Assembly: GCA_964354375.1 (NCBI GenBank)
Contig: CAYGZQ010000053.1
Span: 1-28,251, forward strand
Length of the DNA: 28,251 nt
Origin: CAYGZQ01 sp964354375 [NCBI: uncultured Planctomycetota bacterium]
GTDB taxonomy: Bacteria; JAJVIF01; JAPKYR01
Direction of reading: 5' to 3'
Shown: positions 14,695 to 23,700 of the stretch, in pieces
How the letters are laid out: each line of letters starts with the position of its first letter
Position numbering within the stretch: the stretch's first letter is position 1
Position numbers and translations under genes: made by a program
The notes under the pieces: generated by a model
The model's input: the letters and a program-made list of their open reading frames with translations, nothing else
Databases searched by the model: none
Told to the model about the DNA's origin: nothing

Positions 14695-15882
14695 ATGCTT
14701 CCTGTTGTGTTGCTGGGAATCGTGCTTGTGATCGCAGCCGGCGGAATCTGGTTGTACTGCTGGTCGAATACACGTGCGAAATCGAAGCCTGCTGCCAGGC
14801 CCGAGCCGGAACACGTGGAGCCTGTCGAGCCGAAACCGGATCCGCTGCCGGTCCCCAAGCCCGCCGAGAACCCTGGCGTCGCGACCGTGGCGCCGAGGAG
14901 CTTTCCCGCGTATGAGCCTCCCCCCGTCAAGGATCCAAACAGCCCGGACAGCTGGCGGGTCGCCTCTCTCAAAACGCGATTTACACCTGAAGATCGAGAC
15001 ATCTACTATAAGACGCATCTCATTACCGAGCGTGGCTGGATCGATCTGGAGTATGCCCTCGAGACTCTCACCAACCTCCCTACCCCTGTCACCGAGCTCC
15101 TTGAGGTCCTGAACAACCCAATGTCCTCGGCGTCGCAGGTGGCAAGCATCTGCGAGGAGAGCGTTGAGCTCACCGCCATGGTCCTGAAGCTGGTGAACTC
15201 GCCGTTCTACGGACTCAAGTCATCGGTGGACGACATAACTCAGGCGGTGGCCCTGCTTGGATTCGATGAGATCCGGCAGATCGTGTACACGATGAGCCTG
15301 TTCAGATCCGCCGATGTGCCCAACAGCATTGTCAAAATCTCTCAGCTCTGGCAGCACTCGGTGGCCGCGGCCCGCATTACCAGTTGGCTCACCGACAGGG
15401 CAAACGCGCCGATACGCATCGGGCTGGCGGGTACGGGCGCGATGCTGCACGACGTCGGCAAGCTCCTGCTGCAGTGCTGGCGTCCCTACGCATTCCAGAG
15501 CGCCGTCCAGGCTGCCAGGGATAACAGCACTTCCCTTCTGGAGGAGGAGCTGAAAATCCTCGGCCTCACCCATGCTTACGCGTCGTCGCTTCTGGCCGAT
15601 CGCTGGAATCTGCCCTACACCCTCAATTGCCTGGTGAAGGAATGCCACAAGCCTGAGCTCGATCCGCAGCTCCCGGAGGCGGCACTGGTTTACCTGTCCA
15701 GCCAGGTGGCGAGACATATGGAGCTCGGCGAGGACGGCGAGGCCTTCGAAAACCGTCTGGACGACGGCATCAGAGAACTCCTCAAGATTCGCGAGAAGAC
15801 TATGACGGAGCTGATAAGTCGCGGTTTCGAGCATTACGCCAAAACCGCCCTCTCGGACATCACCGTCGGCTTCGTAGCCTGA
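14695..15882 (+). CDS. Membrane-anchored HDOD-domain protein 1
   Basis: This 395-residue protein has an N-terminal TM (LPVVLLGIVLVIAAGGIWLYCW), a Pro/Glu-rich linker (about residues 25-85) and an HDOD domain (about 120-330). HDOD proteins are signalling relatives of HD hydrolases and usually lack the metal site. Here MLHDVGKLLLQ keeps the HD pair (H252, D253). Other HDOD landmarks are LPTPVTELLEVLNNP, VKLVNSPFYGLKSSVDDITQAVALLGFDEIR and WQHSVAAARITSWL. GGAGG at 14684-14688 places the start at the ATG of 14695, with a TTG at 14692 as alternative. A paralogue follows 105 bp downstream. Possible roles are regulation of motility, secretion or c-di-GMP responses, but none is shown here. Confidence 0.88.
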   Translation: MLPVVLLGIVLVIAAGGIWLYCWSNTRAKSKPAARPEPEHVEPVEPKPDPLPVPKPAENPGVATVAPRSFPAYEPPPVKDPNSPDSWRVASLKTRFTPEDRDIYYKTHLITERGWIDLEYALETLTNLPTPVTELLEVLNNPMSSASQVASICEESVELTAMVLKLVNSPFYGLKSSVDDITQAVALLGFDEIRQIVYTMSLFRSADVPNSIVKISQLWQHSVAAARITSWLTDRANAPIRIGLAGTGAMLHDVGKLLLQCWRPYAFQSAVQAARDNSTSLLEEELKILGLTHAYASSLLADRWNLPYTLNCLVKECHKPELDPQLPEAALVYLSSQVARHMELGEDGEAFENRLDDGIRELLKIREKTMTELISRGFEHYAKTALSDITVGFVA

Positions 15883-15924
15883 CCCCAAGGTCCGCCGCGT
15901 CGAGCAATATATCTCCCCGTTTCG

Positions 15925-15930
15925 TTGACA
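15925..15930 (+). promoter_or_regulatory. Consensus -35 TTGACA before second HDOD gene
   Basis: A perfect TTGACA lies 57 nt before the ATG at 15988. At 17-18 bp spacing only weak -10 candidates (TCAGAT, CAGATA) exist. If real, the second HDOD gene can be expressed separately from the first. Confidence 0.3.
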
Positions 15931-15987
15931 CTAATAGAGAATAGTAGTCAGATAGGTTGCCAGTTCTCTCGCAAGGGAAACATCTGC

Positions 15988-17121
15988 ATGCTACCGACTC
16001 TTCTTTTCGGGATAATTGTCCTGGTCTCGCTTGCAGGGGCCGTCTCCTACTACTTGTCCGTGAACCGGCCCATCGCCCAAGCGCGCATCTCGACATCGAA
16101 ATCGAGCGCCGTCCGGGGCGGAATCGGCGTTGCGGAACCCTCTCCGGACGCATCCTCCGAACAGCTCGACGACAAGATCGGCTCCAGACACCAGGCCCCA
16201 CACAGTCTTGAATCCTTCTTCCTGCCGGAGGAAGACGGTATCTATCATTCCCTCGATCATCTTAATGGACGGCGGCGAACCGATCTGGACTATACGCTCA
16301 TCGATATCTGCCATCTGCCGATCCAGATCGCGGAGCTCCTCGACCTCTTGAGCAACTCAGATGCTCCGCCCGCTCAAGTCGCACGGGTGAGTCGTCGCCT
16401 GCCCGGCCTTGACGCGATGGTGCTGAGGACAGCCAATTCCCCATTTTATTCGGTGGATTCCCGGGTGGATGACATGCAAAGTGCGGTCGCTGCGCTGGGA
16501 TTCAACGAGGTGCATCAGATCGTTCTGACAAGCTGCCTTTTCCTCAGTCATTGCTCCCTTCAGGGGCCGTTGGATATCAAGGAGCTCTACCGCCACTCGC
16601 TGGCGTCGGCTCGTCTCACGGGCTGGATCGCAGAGATGGCATCCGTCCCGCTGCGCCTCGACCTCGCCGGGACCGGCGCCATGCTTCATGACGTAGGCAA
16701 GATCGTGCTCCAGCGATGGCGGCCCGCGGCTTTCCAAAGAGCCGTCCAGGCCTCATGGGAAAACAACTCCTCGCTCATGGTGGAGGAACTGAAGGAGCTT
16801 GGCGTGACGCACGCGCTCACGGGCGCGATGCTCCTCAGCTATCTCAGGCTGCCTGTGACCCTCTCGTGGGTGGTCAAGGGCAGCCATCTTCCGGTCGTAT
16901 CCTCCGACATGCCCGAGTCGGCGCTCGTGTATGTCGCCGAACACCTCACCAGGTTTCTCGCTGTCGGTTCCGACGCCGAAAGGGCGGACGCGAGAATTCC
17001 GGACGATGTTCGTTTCCTGCTTGGACTCGAGCCGCACACGATCCCCGAGCTGGTGAACGATCGCTTCAAGGATTACGTGAGGAGCGCCCTTCCCGACCTT
17101 AAAGTCCGTGTCAAATCCTGA
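15988..17121 (+). CDS. Membrane-anchored HDOD-domain protein 2
   Basis: This 377-residue protein is a paralogue of the preceding gene with the same plan. It has an N-terminal TM (LPTLLFGIIVLVSLAGAVSYYL), a low-complexity linker, then an HDOD domain from about residue 105. Matching blocks are ICHLPIQIAELLDLLSNSD, LRTANSPFYSVDSRVDDMQSAVAALGFNEVHQIV, YRHSLASARLTGWIAEMA and GTGAMLHDVGKIVLQRWRPAAFQ (H234, D235 retained). The frame is open from a TTG at 15925, but that codon is part of a TTGACA box. I chose the ATG at 15988, which has AAGGGA 8 nt upstream and starts at the TM. The linkers of the two paralogues are unrelated while the catalytic cores are conserved. Confidence 0.87.
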   Translation: MLPTLLFGIIVLVSLAGAVSYYLSVNRPIAQARISTSKSSAVRGGIGVAEPSPDASSEQLDDKIGSRHQAPHSLESFFLPEEDGIYHSLDHLNGRRRTDLDYTLIDICHLPIQIAELLDLLSNSDAPPAQVARVSRRLPGLDAMVLRTANSPFYSVDSRVDDMQSAVAALGFNEVHQIVLTSCLFLSHCSLQGPLDIKELYRHSLASARLTGWIAEMASVPLRLDLAGTGAMLHDVGKIVLQRWRPAAFQRAVQASWENNSSLMVEELKELGVTHALTGAMLLSYLRLPVTLSWVVKGSHLPVVSSDMPESALVYVAEHLTRFLAVGSDAERADARIPDDVRFLLGLEPHTIPELVNDRFKDYVRSALPDLKVRVKS

Positions 17122-17143
17122 ATCCCGTCAGCTCCCCGTAGTT

Positions 17144-17195
17144 ATGCGCATCCTGCGCATGGTTCTTAACGGCGGAAACCCAAAGAACCATGCGC
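17144..17195 (+). other. Competing stem-loops before Nfn-like gene
   Basis: GCGCATGGTTCTT (17155-17167) and AAGAACCATGCGC (17183-17195) form a perfect 13-bp stem with a 15-nt loop. An overlapping hairpin, ATGCGCA/TGCGCAT (17144-17150 and 17154-17160, 3-nt loop), uses the left side of the same stem, so only one can form. No U-run follows. It lies 22 bp after the second HDOD gene and 122 bp before the Nfn-like gene. It may be a leader switch, a processing signal, or a 3' structure of the HDOD transcript. Confidence 0.5.
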
Positions 17196-17203
17196 CGGAG
17201 GCG

Positions 17204-17232
17204 TATTGCTACAAGAAGGCGCATGCTACAAT
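17204..17232 (+). promoter_or_regulatory. Candidate promoter of Nfn-like fusion
   Basis: TACAAT (17227-17232) is a 5/6 match to the -10 consensus. TATTGC (17204-17209) lies 17 bp upstream as a weak -35. The start codon is 85 bp downstream of the -10. Confidence 0.3.
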
Positions 17233-17317
17233 AATTTAACCGCGGTCAAATTTGATTTTCTCGCCATGCTGCGTAGAATAAATCGTCCCTTAAATGTGAA
17301 GGAGATACCAGGTTGTT

Positions 17318-19762
17318 ATGTCCGACGCTCTGAAAGAACCGTTTTGCCCGCCTTACAGCCAGGCCGGGAAGGATTTCGAATCCTCCGATTTCATGCTGCT
17401 TTCCAGGAAGCTCCTGGCGCCCGACACATACGAGCTTGTGTTCCGTGCTCCGCTCGTCGCGCGATCCCGAAAGCCCGGACAGTTCGTCATCTTTCTCGTC
17501 CATGCCCGTGCCGAACGCATCCCCGTCTCGCTCAAAGGCGGCGACAAGGAGAACGGCACAATCACTGTCATAATCCAGGCGGTCGGAAAATCCTCCCACG
17601 AGCTGACATCGCTCGATCCAGGGCAGAAGGTTCACAGCATCCTCGGACCGCTCGGCACCCCCACCCACATCATCCCCAATTGCGGGACCGCGGTGTGTCT
17701 TGGGGGCGGGTACGGCTCCGGCGCGATCCTGTCGATCCTCAAGGCCAATCGGGATGCAGGCAACCGGGCCGTTGCGATCATCGGCTCCCGCACGAAAGAC
17801 CTCCTCCTTTGCGTCGACGAAGCGAGGGAGGTCGCCGACGAGGTCATCATCACGACCGACGACGGCTCCGAGGGAATCAAGGGTTTCGTCACGCACGGCC
17901 TTCAGATGCTTCTCGACAGAAAAGAGCCGGTGGGCTGGACATTCTCCGTGGGACCGGTGCCCATGATGCGCGCGGTCGCGAATCTCACCGCACCTCTCGG
18001 AATCCCCAGCTTTGCGTCGCTGAACGCGCTGATGCTCGACGCCACGGGAATGTGCGGCGTGTGCCGTGTGGAGGTCGGCGGCGAGATCAAGTTCGCTTGC
18101 TTTCACGGTCCGGATTTCGACGCCCACAAGGTGAACTGGGAAAATCTCGTCGAGCGCACCAGGTTCTATCGCCCGCAGGAAGAGGAGATCTTCAAACTCT
18201 ACAAAGAGGGCAAGCTCCCGCCACCCGATGAGCCCTGCGCTCCCCTCAAGACCCCGACCGTCGAGCAGCTCGACAAAATCTATCATGGCAAGCTCCCGGA
18301 GGGTCTCGCGCTAGATGAACTCGGCGAGGCGCTCAAGGGAACATGGCGCATGAAAATCCCGCGACAGGCGATCCCGGAACAGAAGCCCGAAGACAGAATC
18401 GAGAACTTCGACGAGGTCGCATACGGCTACTCCACCGAACAGGCCCTTATCGAGGCCAACCGGTGTCTTCAGTGCAAGAACGCACCTTGTATCACCGGCT
18501 GCCCGGTCAATATCGACATCCCCGCGTTCATCAAGCTCATCCGGCAGAATGATTTTCCCGGCGCCAACAGGAAGATCCTCGAGACCAACACGCTGGGCGC
18601 GATCTGCGGACGAGTGTGTCCGCAGGAGCAGCAGTGCGAGGTTGTCTGCGTTCTCGCGAAAAAAGGCGATCCCGTCGCCATCGGACGGCTCGAGCGTTTC
18701 GCCTCCGATTATGCGCGCCTGCACGGCGAACCGTACGTGCCCCAGGTCGCACCGCCCACCGGGAAGAAGATCGCGATCATCGGAAGCGGTCCCGCCGGGC
18801 TCACGTGCTCGGGCGAGATGATCCAGAAAGGCCACGAGGTCACTGTCTTCGAGGCCCTCCACAAAATCGGCGGCGTGCTCATCTACGGAATTCCGGAATT
18901 CCGGCTCCCGAACGAAATCGTGGACGCCGAGGTGGACAAACTCAGGCGGATGGGTGTCGTGTTCGTCACGAACGCGCTCATAGGCCAGGCCTACACGATC
19001 GATGAGCTGATGAACGAGCGCGGGTACGACGCCGCTTTCCTCGCCACCGGCGCCGGCCTTCCGTGGATGCTCGGAATCCCCGGCGAGAATCTCAAGGGCG
19101 TCTATACGGCGAATGAATTTCTTGTCCGCGTCAATCTCATGCGCGCCGACCTGTTCCCCGGATTCTCCACGCCGGTGACCGTCGGGCAGAATTGTGTTGT
19201 CGTCGGATGCGGAAATACCGCGATGGACGCGGCGCGTACGTGCAAACGTTTCGGCAGGAATTCCTACATCGTCTATCGACGGACCCGCGCGGAGGCGCCT
19301 GCGCGATCGGAGGAGCTCGAGCACGCCCAGCAGGAGGGCGTCGATTTTCGATTCCTCACGCAGCCGCTCGAGGTGGTCGGCGACAAGGACGGCTGGGTGA
19401 AGGCGATGCGATGCATCCGCATGGAGCTCGGCGAGCCGGATGCATCGGGACGCAGGCGTCCGGTGCCGATCGCGGGAACCGAGTTCGAGATCGAGTGCGA
19501 CACGGTCATCTCCGCGCTCGGTTTCGGCGTCAATCCCCTGATCGCCTCGACCACGCCCGATCTCAAGGCCGACAAATGGGGCGTGCTCGTGGCCGACAAG
19601 GAGACCGGCCGCACAACCAAGCGTGGAGTATTCGCCGGGGGCGACGCGATCACCGGCGGAGCGACCGTGATCCTCGCGATGGGCCAGGCAAAAGTCGCCG
19701 CGGTCGCGATGCACGAATTCCTCACCACCGGCGAATGGATCGATTTCCACCCGATGGATTGA
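17318..19762 (+). CDS. Fused NfnA-NfnB-like NAD(P)H:ferredoxin oxidoreductase / glutamate synthase small-subunit-like
   Basis: This 814-residue protein joins two enzymes that are often separate. Residues 1 to about 285 resemble NfnA/DHODH electron-transfer subunits, with FAD-binding ERIPVSL, nucleotide-binding GGGYGSG (129-135) and a [2Fe-2S] site MCGVC ... FAC (C246, C249, ~C261) with Asp241 in front. Residues from about 320 resemble NfnB and the glutamate synthase small subunit. They carry cluster cysteines CLQCKNAPCITGCP (from 383) and CGRVCPQEQQCEVVC, then FAD-binding IIGSGPAG (~487-494), NADP-binding VVGCGNTAMD (~628) and the final GVFAGGDAITGGATVI. In NfnAB the pair bifurcates electrons between NADH, NADPH and ferredoxin. 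The GltB large subunit is absent here, which favours an Nfn- or Sud-like role. The ATG at 17318 is the only possible start; AAGGAG is 13 nt upstream. Confidence 0.92.
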   Translation: MSDALKEPFCPPYSQAGKDFESSDFMLLSRKLLAPDTYELVFRAPLVARSRKPGQFVIFLVHARAERIPVSLKGGDKENGTITVIIQAVGKSSHELTSLDPGQKVHSILGPLGTPTHIIPNCGTAVCLGGGYGSGAILSILKANRDAGNRAVAIIGSRTKDLLLCVDEAREVADEVIITTDDGSEGIKGFVTHGLQMLLDRKEPVGWTFSVGPVPMMRAVANLTAPLGIPSFASLNALMLDATGMCGVCRVEVGGEIKFACFHGPDFDAHKVNWENLVERTRFYRPQEEEIFKLYKEGKLPPPDEPCAPLKTPTVEQLDKIYHGKLPEGLALDELGEALKGTWRMKIPRQAIPEQKPEDRIENFDEVAYGYSTEQALIEANRCLQCKNAPCITGCPVNIDIPAFIKLIRQNDFPGANRKILETNTLGAICGRVCPQEQQCEVVCVLAKKGDPVAIGRLERFASDYARLHGEPYVPQVAPPTGKKIAIIGSGPAGLTCSGEMIQKGHEVTVFEALHKIGGVLIYGIPEFRLPNEIVDAEVDKLRRMGVVFVTNALIGQAYTIDELMNERGYDAAFLATGAGLPWMLGIPGENLKGVYTANEFLVRVNLMRADLFPGFSTPVTVGQNCVVVGCGNTAMDAARTCKRFGRNSYIVYRRTRAEAPARSEELEHAQQEGVDFRFLTQPLEVVGDKDGWVKAMRCIRMELGEPDASGRRRPVPIAGTEFEIECDTVISALGFGVNPLIASTTPDLKADKWGVLVADKETGRTTKRGVFAGGDAITGGATVILAMGQAKVAAVAMHEFLTTGEWIDFHPMD

Positions 19763-19785
19763 GCATCCTCCGGTGCCCTCATAGA

Positions 19786-19794
19786 TGGTATAAT
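19786..19794 (+). promoter_or_regulatory. Extended -10 promoter (TGGTATAAT)
   Basis: A TGn motif directly joined to a perfect TATAAT (19789-19794) lies 60 bp before the ATG at 19855. No -35 match is needed for extended -10 promoters, and none is seen. Confidence 0.58.
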
Positions 19795-19854
19795 GTGAAT
19801 AGTCTGCAGAAACACGAGCCCGGAGGTTTGGGTCGAATTGGAGGTAGAAGTGAA

Positions 19855-20487
19855 ATGAAGAGAATACAGAATCTGTCCCTCTGTCTGCTTGCGTTGCCGG
19901 CTCTCCTCTGTGCGTGCAACAGCTCATCGGTGGGAGCGCCGACGTGGCCGCCCGATGCACCGGAGTATGTCGAGCCGCCGCACGTCAGCCAGGAAACGGT
20001 CGATAGTCTGATTCTCCAAATCTTCGGGGATTGGGGGGAACCCAGCTCCTACGACTGGGAAGAACATGCGGGATGGACTGACGCCGATCTCTGGGGCGCG
20101 ATGGAAGCTCTCTATCGAATCGGGGAAGTCGATGGGCACGACTGGAGGGAAATAGCGTTGTGTCTTATGGGCGCTACCGGAATGCTCGAATGCATGCCTA
20201 CACTCATAAGCGCGTACGATGAGTTTCCAGCGGACGTTGCAGCCGCCATGAGTGGAATGGAATCGGAGTACGCCATCTACCTGATGATCGACACTCTGGA
20301 CCACCCTATTCAGACAGCTCGAGTATTGGCGGCCCGGGGCTTGCAGGATTACGAGTACTTTTCGGAATTCAGGCGCGGCAGGGATATGGCTATCGCGGCT
20401 CTGACAATCAGACAGAGTATCGAACCGGACCTGCTGGTGAGATACGAAATCGGTGAAGCCCTGAATATCATCGAGTCCGGAAGCTGA
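19855..20487 (+). CDS. Small lipoprotein with HEAT-like helical repeats
   Basis: This 210-residue protein has a signal sequence (RIQNLSLCLLALPALLCAC; the lipobox is LCAC) and an acidic, Pro-rich linker. The rest is alpha-helical with HEAT-like pairs: WREIALCLMGATGMLECMPTLISAYDEFPADVAAAMSGM and ALTIRQSIEPDLLVRYEIGEALNII. The GGAGGT at 19840-19845, 9 nt upstream, fixes the ATG at 19855. The frame is open far upstream inside the Nfn-like gene, but that part is a shadow. It has its own extended -10. The next gene is also a lipoprotein with a separate promoter. Function unknown; the family is not recognised. Confidence 0.8.
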   Translation: MKRIQNLSLCLLALPALLCACNSSSVGAPTWPPDAPEYVEPPHVSQETVDSLILQIFGDWGEPSSYDWEEHAGWTDADLWGAMEALYRIGEVDGHDWREIALCLMGATGMLECMPTLISAYDEFPADVAAAMSGMESEYAIYLMIDTLDHPIQTARVLAARGLQDYEYFSEFRRGRDMAIAALTIRQSIEPDLLVRYEIGEALNIIESGS

Positions 20488-20510
20488 CCGCACTCAGAGT
20501 CCAAACGTCG

Positions 20511-20604
20511 GTATCCAAGGCCCGAACGTAAGTGAGGGCGCCTTTCAGTCATTCCGACAGAGCGTTTCCGGAGGCGCCCTTACTTACGTTCGGGCCTCGG
20601 ATAC
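20511..20604. repeat. 94-bp near-perfect palindrome
   Basis: Two 33-bp arms (20511-20543 and 20572-20604) are inverted copies with two differences, one of which is a G-T wobble in RNA. The core arm is 26 bp, starting AGGCCCGAACGTAAGT. The 28-bp spacer has no clear structure. The element fills the gap between two lipoprotein genes. No T-run follows, so it is not a typical terminator. No second copy was seen in the window. A miniature palindromic (REP/MITE-like) element or a small structured RNA are options. Confidence 0.7.
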
Positions 20605-20677
20605 GGAAGCCGTCCGCACTGCCCTCTCCTTGCACGACATGTGACCCCCACACCGGACGCGGACCCCGCTTATAGCA

Positions 20678-20683
20678 TATAAT
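20678..20683 (+). promoter_or_regulatory. -10 element TATAAT before giant lipoprotein
   Basis: A perfect TATAAT lies 34 bp before the GTG at 20718. The hexamer at 17-bp spacing (GGACGC) is a poor -35. Confidence 0.5.
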
Positions 20684-20717
20684 TGCCGGCGGGGTGAGTC
20701 GCAAAGGAGACCTGACC

Positions 20718-23700
20718 GTGTCAACACGCAATATCGCATCCTTGACGCTGACATTCCTTCTCGCCGCAGCCCTTGGCTGTCAATCGAGCCCGGTAGCGCC
20801 GACAACGCAGCCCGATCCCAGCGCTGCTTCAACCGAACCACAGGAGACGCCATCGCCGCACCAGTGTCTGGGCTACTACTGTCTGACGATTGACACCCAG
20901 GAGATGAAGGCCGCGATCGAGCCCGCGCGATCCGCCGACTGGCACCTGAACGTGACCGGCATATTGAACACCACGCTCGGGGTAAGCGTAGCGATGGTAC
21001 CGGGCGAGTCAAATCCCGCGGCCGGCCTGTTCGTGCTCGACATCACCCTGGCGCATCCCTTTCCCGCAAAGCCTCAGTTCGCCGGTTTCGATGTGAAGGG
21101 GATACTGATCACTCCCGGAACGATGACCGGGATCGGATCGCTGGTCTTTGCGGATGTCGACGAGACGCGCCTCGAAAACGCGGACGGATGGACGCGATGG
21201 TGGAATCCGACCGAGTTCCCTGCTCCGGGCATGTTCGGGTATATACAGGGGAAACTTGCGAGCACCCCCGCGATCCAGCTCACGGCGACGGTTAATCCCT
21301 ACAAGTGCTTTGCCGACGTACTCGGTCCCCAGGACACTCCCGACATGCTCTTTGATGTGCCTGTCGACGACGACCTGGGCCGCGCAGTTTTCAGGCCCGG
21401 GAGCACAAACACGAGAAGATATCGAATACGGTTTCCGATGAATCCCGGTCCGATCGTCAAGTACGGGTACGCGGTTGACGCTTGTTGGAAGGCCCCGAGT
21501 CCGAATCCGCCGACCGAAATTCCCGACGATTTCCCGATCGAAGCCAACCAGCCCGAGGCCTACTATGCGTGTGTCTACAGCCCCATCAGCAGTCTGTACT
21601 ACGATTCGGAGTCGGGTCGCGGTGGGGGAGTGCTCTGGGTCGGAGCGGACGTGAAAGACTGGCAGGGCGAGGCGAGCGGGAACCCGGACGATGAGATCGA
21701 TTCCTTGAAGGTCTGGAGTCCGTCGATCTTCTCCGGAGGGATGCCTCTCGACTTCATCATGGAGGATTCCGGTTTTGCCACCTACTACAAGAAGCTGTGG
21801 CCGGAACCGAATCCGACTCAGGCCGGGGATTTCCTGCTCGGGTGGCAGATCAAATCAAAGAACGGACCTGCATACAAGCAGGGAAGCCAGCCCGCTCCCG
21901 ACGATTACATCTCGGAGTGGCAAGTCAGCGAAGTCACGGTCATCGACCCGGAATGCGCAGACGACAGCAACAACAGCTGGGATGAAGCTGAGTCGCTCTA
22001 CCCTTACGGGGGGACTGCGATAGGAACTCTCTGCAAAATCGAAGACCAAGCCGACTGGTTCAAGATGAACATAGGCCCCCATTATCAGGCGAGCGGAGTC
22101 ATCCGCTTCTACCACGACGCGGGAACACAGGATCTCTTTATGTACGATGAGGATGGGAACCAGATCGCCGTGGGAACCACAAGCGATGGATACACGGAGA
22201 TCGACTGGACGGGTACCCCGCTATATGCCGGCTGGTACCATATCGAGCTGAGGTGCGCCGACGATGTGGGGGCATTCCAGTACCTGCTTTACGCCAACGT
22301 CACTCTCACGGATATCACTCCCGAGCCCACGGAAGTCACCCCGCCGAGACTTGATTGCGGGCCCAGCTGGGTAAGCGCGTTTGGGATAGGAATGAACTAT
22401 GTCTACATGGCGGGCGCAGGCGGAACCTGGTGCGGGTATTCCCAATCCTCACCTGTCGCTTCTTATGTTCTGTCAAGAGTTCGGGATGTTGCTCTGGGGC
22501 AGGTGGCCACAAGGTCCGGACGCATCTACTACACGGAGGATATGACGACCAGCCCCTTTGGAGTGGACCTTGACGACTACTACCAGGCGGCATCGCCCGT
22601 CCACTACGAGGACGTTCTGACATTCGACAATCAGGTCAGGGCGATCACAATGAACACCGAGGACCTGTACGTTGCTGTGGCGGAAGGAGGTGTGACCCAA
22701 ATATACATCTACAACTGGGTGAATGATCCCGCGCATCCCGCGCTCCTGGGCTCTTTCAGCGCCGACTCCCACTGCCAGGCCATAGAGCTTCTTGACCCCC
22801 AGGGGTCCAATACCAGGCTGGTGAACATGACCTTTCTCGGCCTGCAGGTCTATAACGTCGAGGATCCATCGAATGTCATTTACCTCGACGGGTCTTTCAT
22901 GGCTGATGGGGTCAATCTCTCTCTGGCGACAGACGAAAACTTCATGGTAAAAACCTATCTGGACGCGGCGTACGATCCGTATTTCGAAGCGCTTTTCGTC
23001 GACCCGGTCTCCGGCGATGTCTCATCGTGGGGCACCTACTACTTCAGCAATGGCGCCGGTTTCGTCGAAAGCTCTCAAGGCCGCTACGCGTACGTCTCCA
23101 CGGGAAACGGCATAAGGATTCTTGACTACATGGACAGTTTCAACTTTCAGGAGGTCGGGTCCTTCGATCCGGTGGGCGGTGTTTCCGCCATGGACCTCAA
23201 GTTCGGCTCCCTCTGCATCGGCAGCATGTACTCGGGATTCACGGTATACGATACTACGGACCCGGGCCCCGAGAATCCGTCTCTGGTTGGCCGCACCACG
23301 AATACGCTCAACAACCCTCGCGGCGCCGTGTTCCGGCAGGGTCTGGGCCTGTTTGTGGACGGCGACGGCCCATACGGAGCAATCAAGGTTGTCGACGTTG
23401 ATCCGCCCCAGAGCGCGTTCGTCAAGAAAGAGGTCCTGCTTACGGGAGCACCATACTGCACAGACTGCGACGGCAACAAGCTGGCCATAGGCTCGTACGC
23501 CGACCACAAAATGTGGCTTTACGATATATCGGACCCGGAGAATCCTTCCGCCGCTTTCGCCATGAGCTACACGGCAGGAGTCACCGCGATTGAGATAACG
23601 TCCGCCGCGCTGTACGTGGCGCGTACCAACAACATGTTGAGAACCTATGACGTTTCCAGCTTCCCGGCAATTGTGCCCAAGGACGATGTCGCCCTGCCCG

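Noticed and set aside
17206-18231. 341-codon + strand frame overlapping the Nfn-like gene start
   Set aside because: It overlaps the well-supported gene in another frame, and its translation is Arg/Pro-rich with no motif.
18311-19960. 549-codon open frame antisense to the Nfn-like gene
   Set aside because: It is a GC-rich mirror frame with His/Arg/Asp-rich, motif-free translation; the + strand has clear flavin and cluster motifs.
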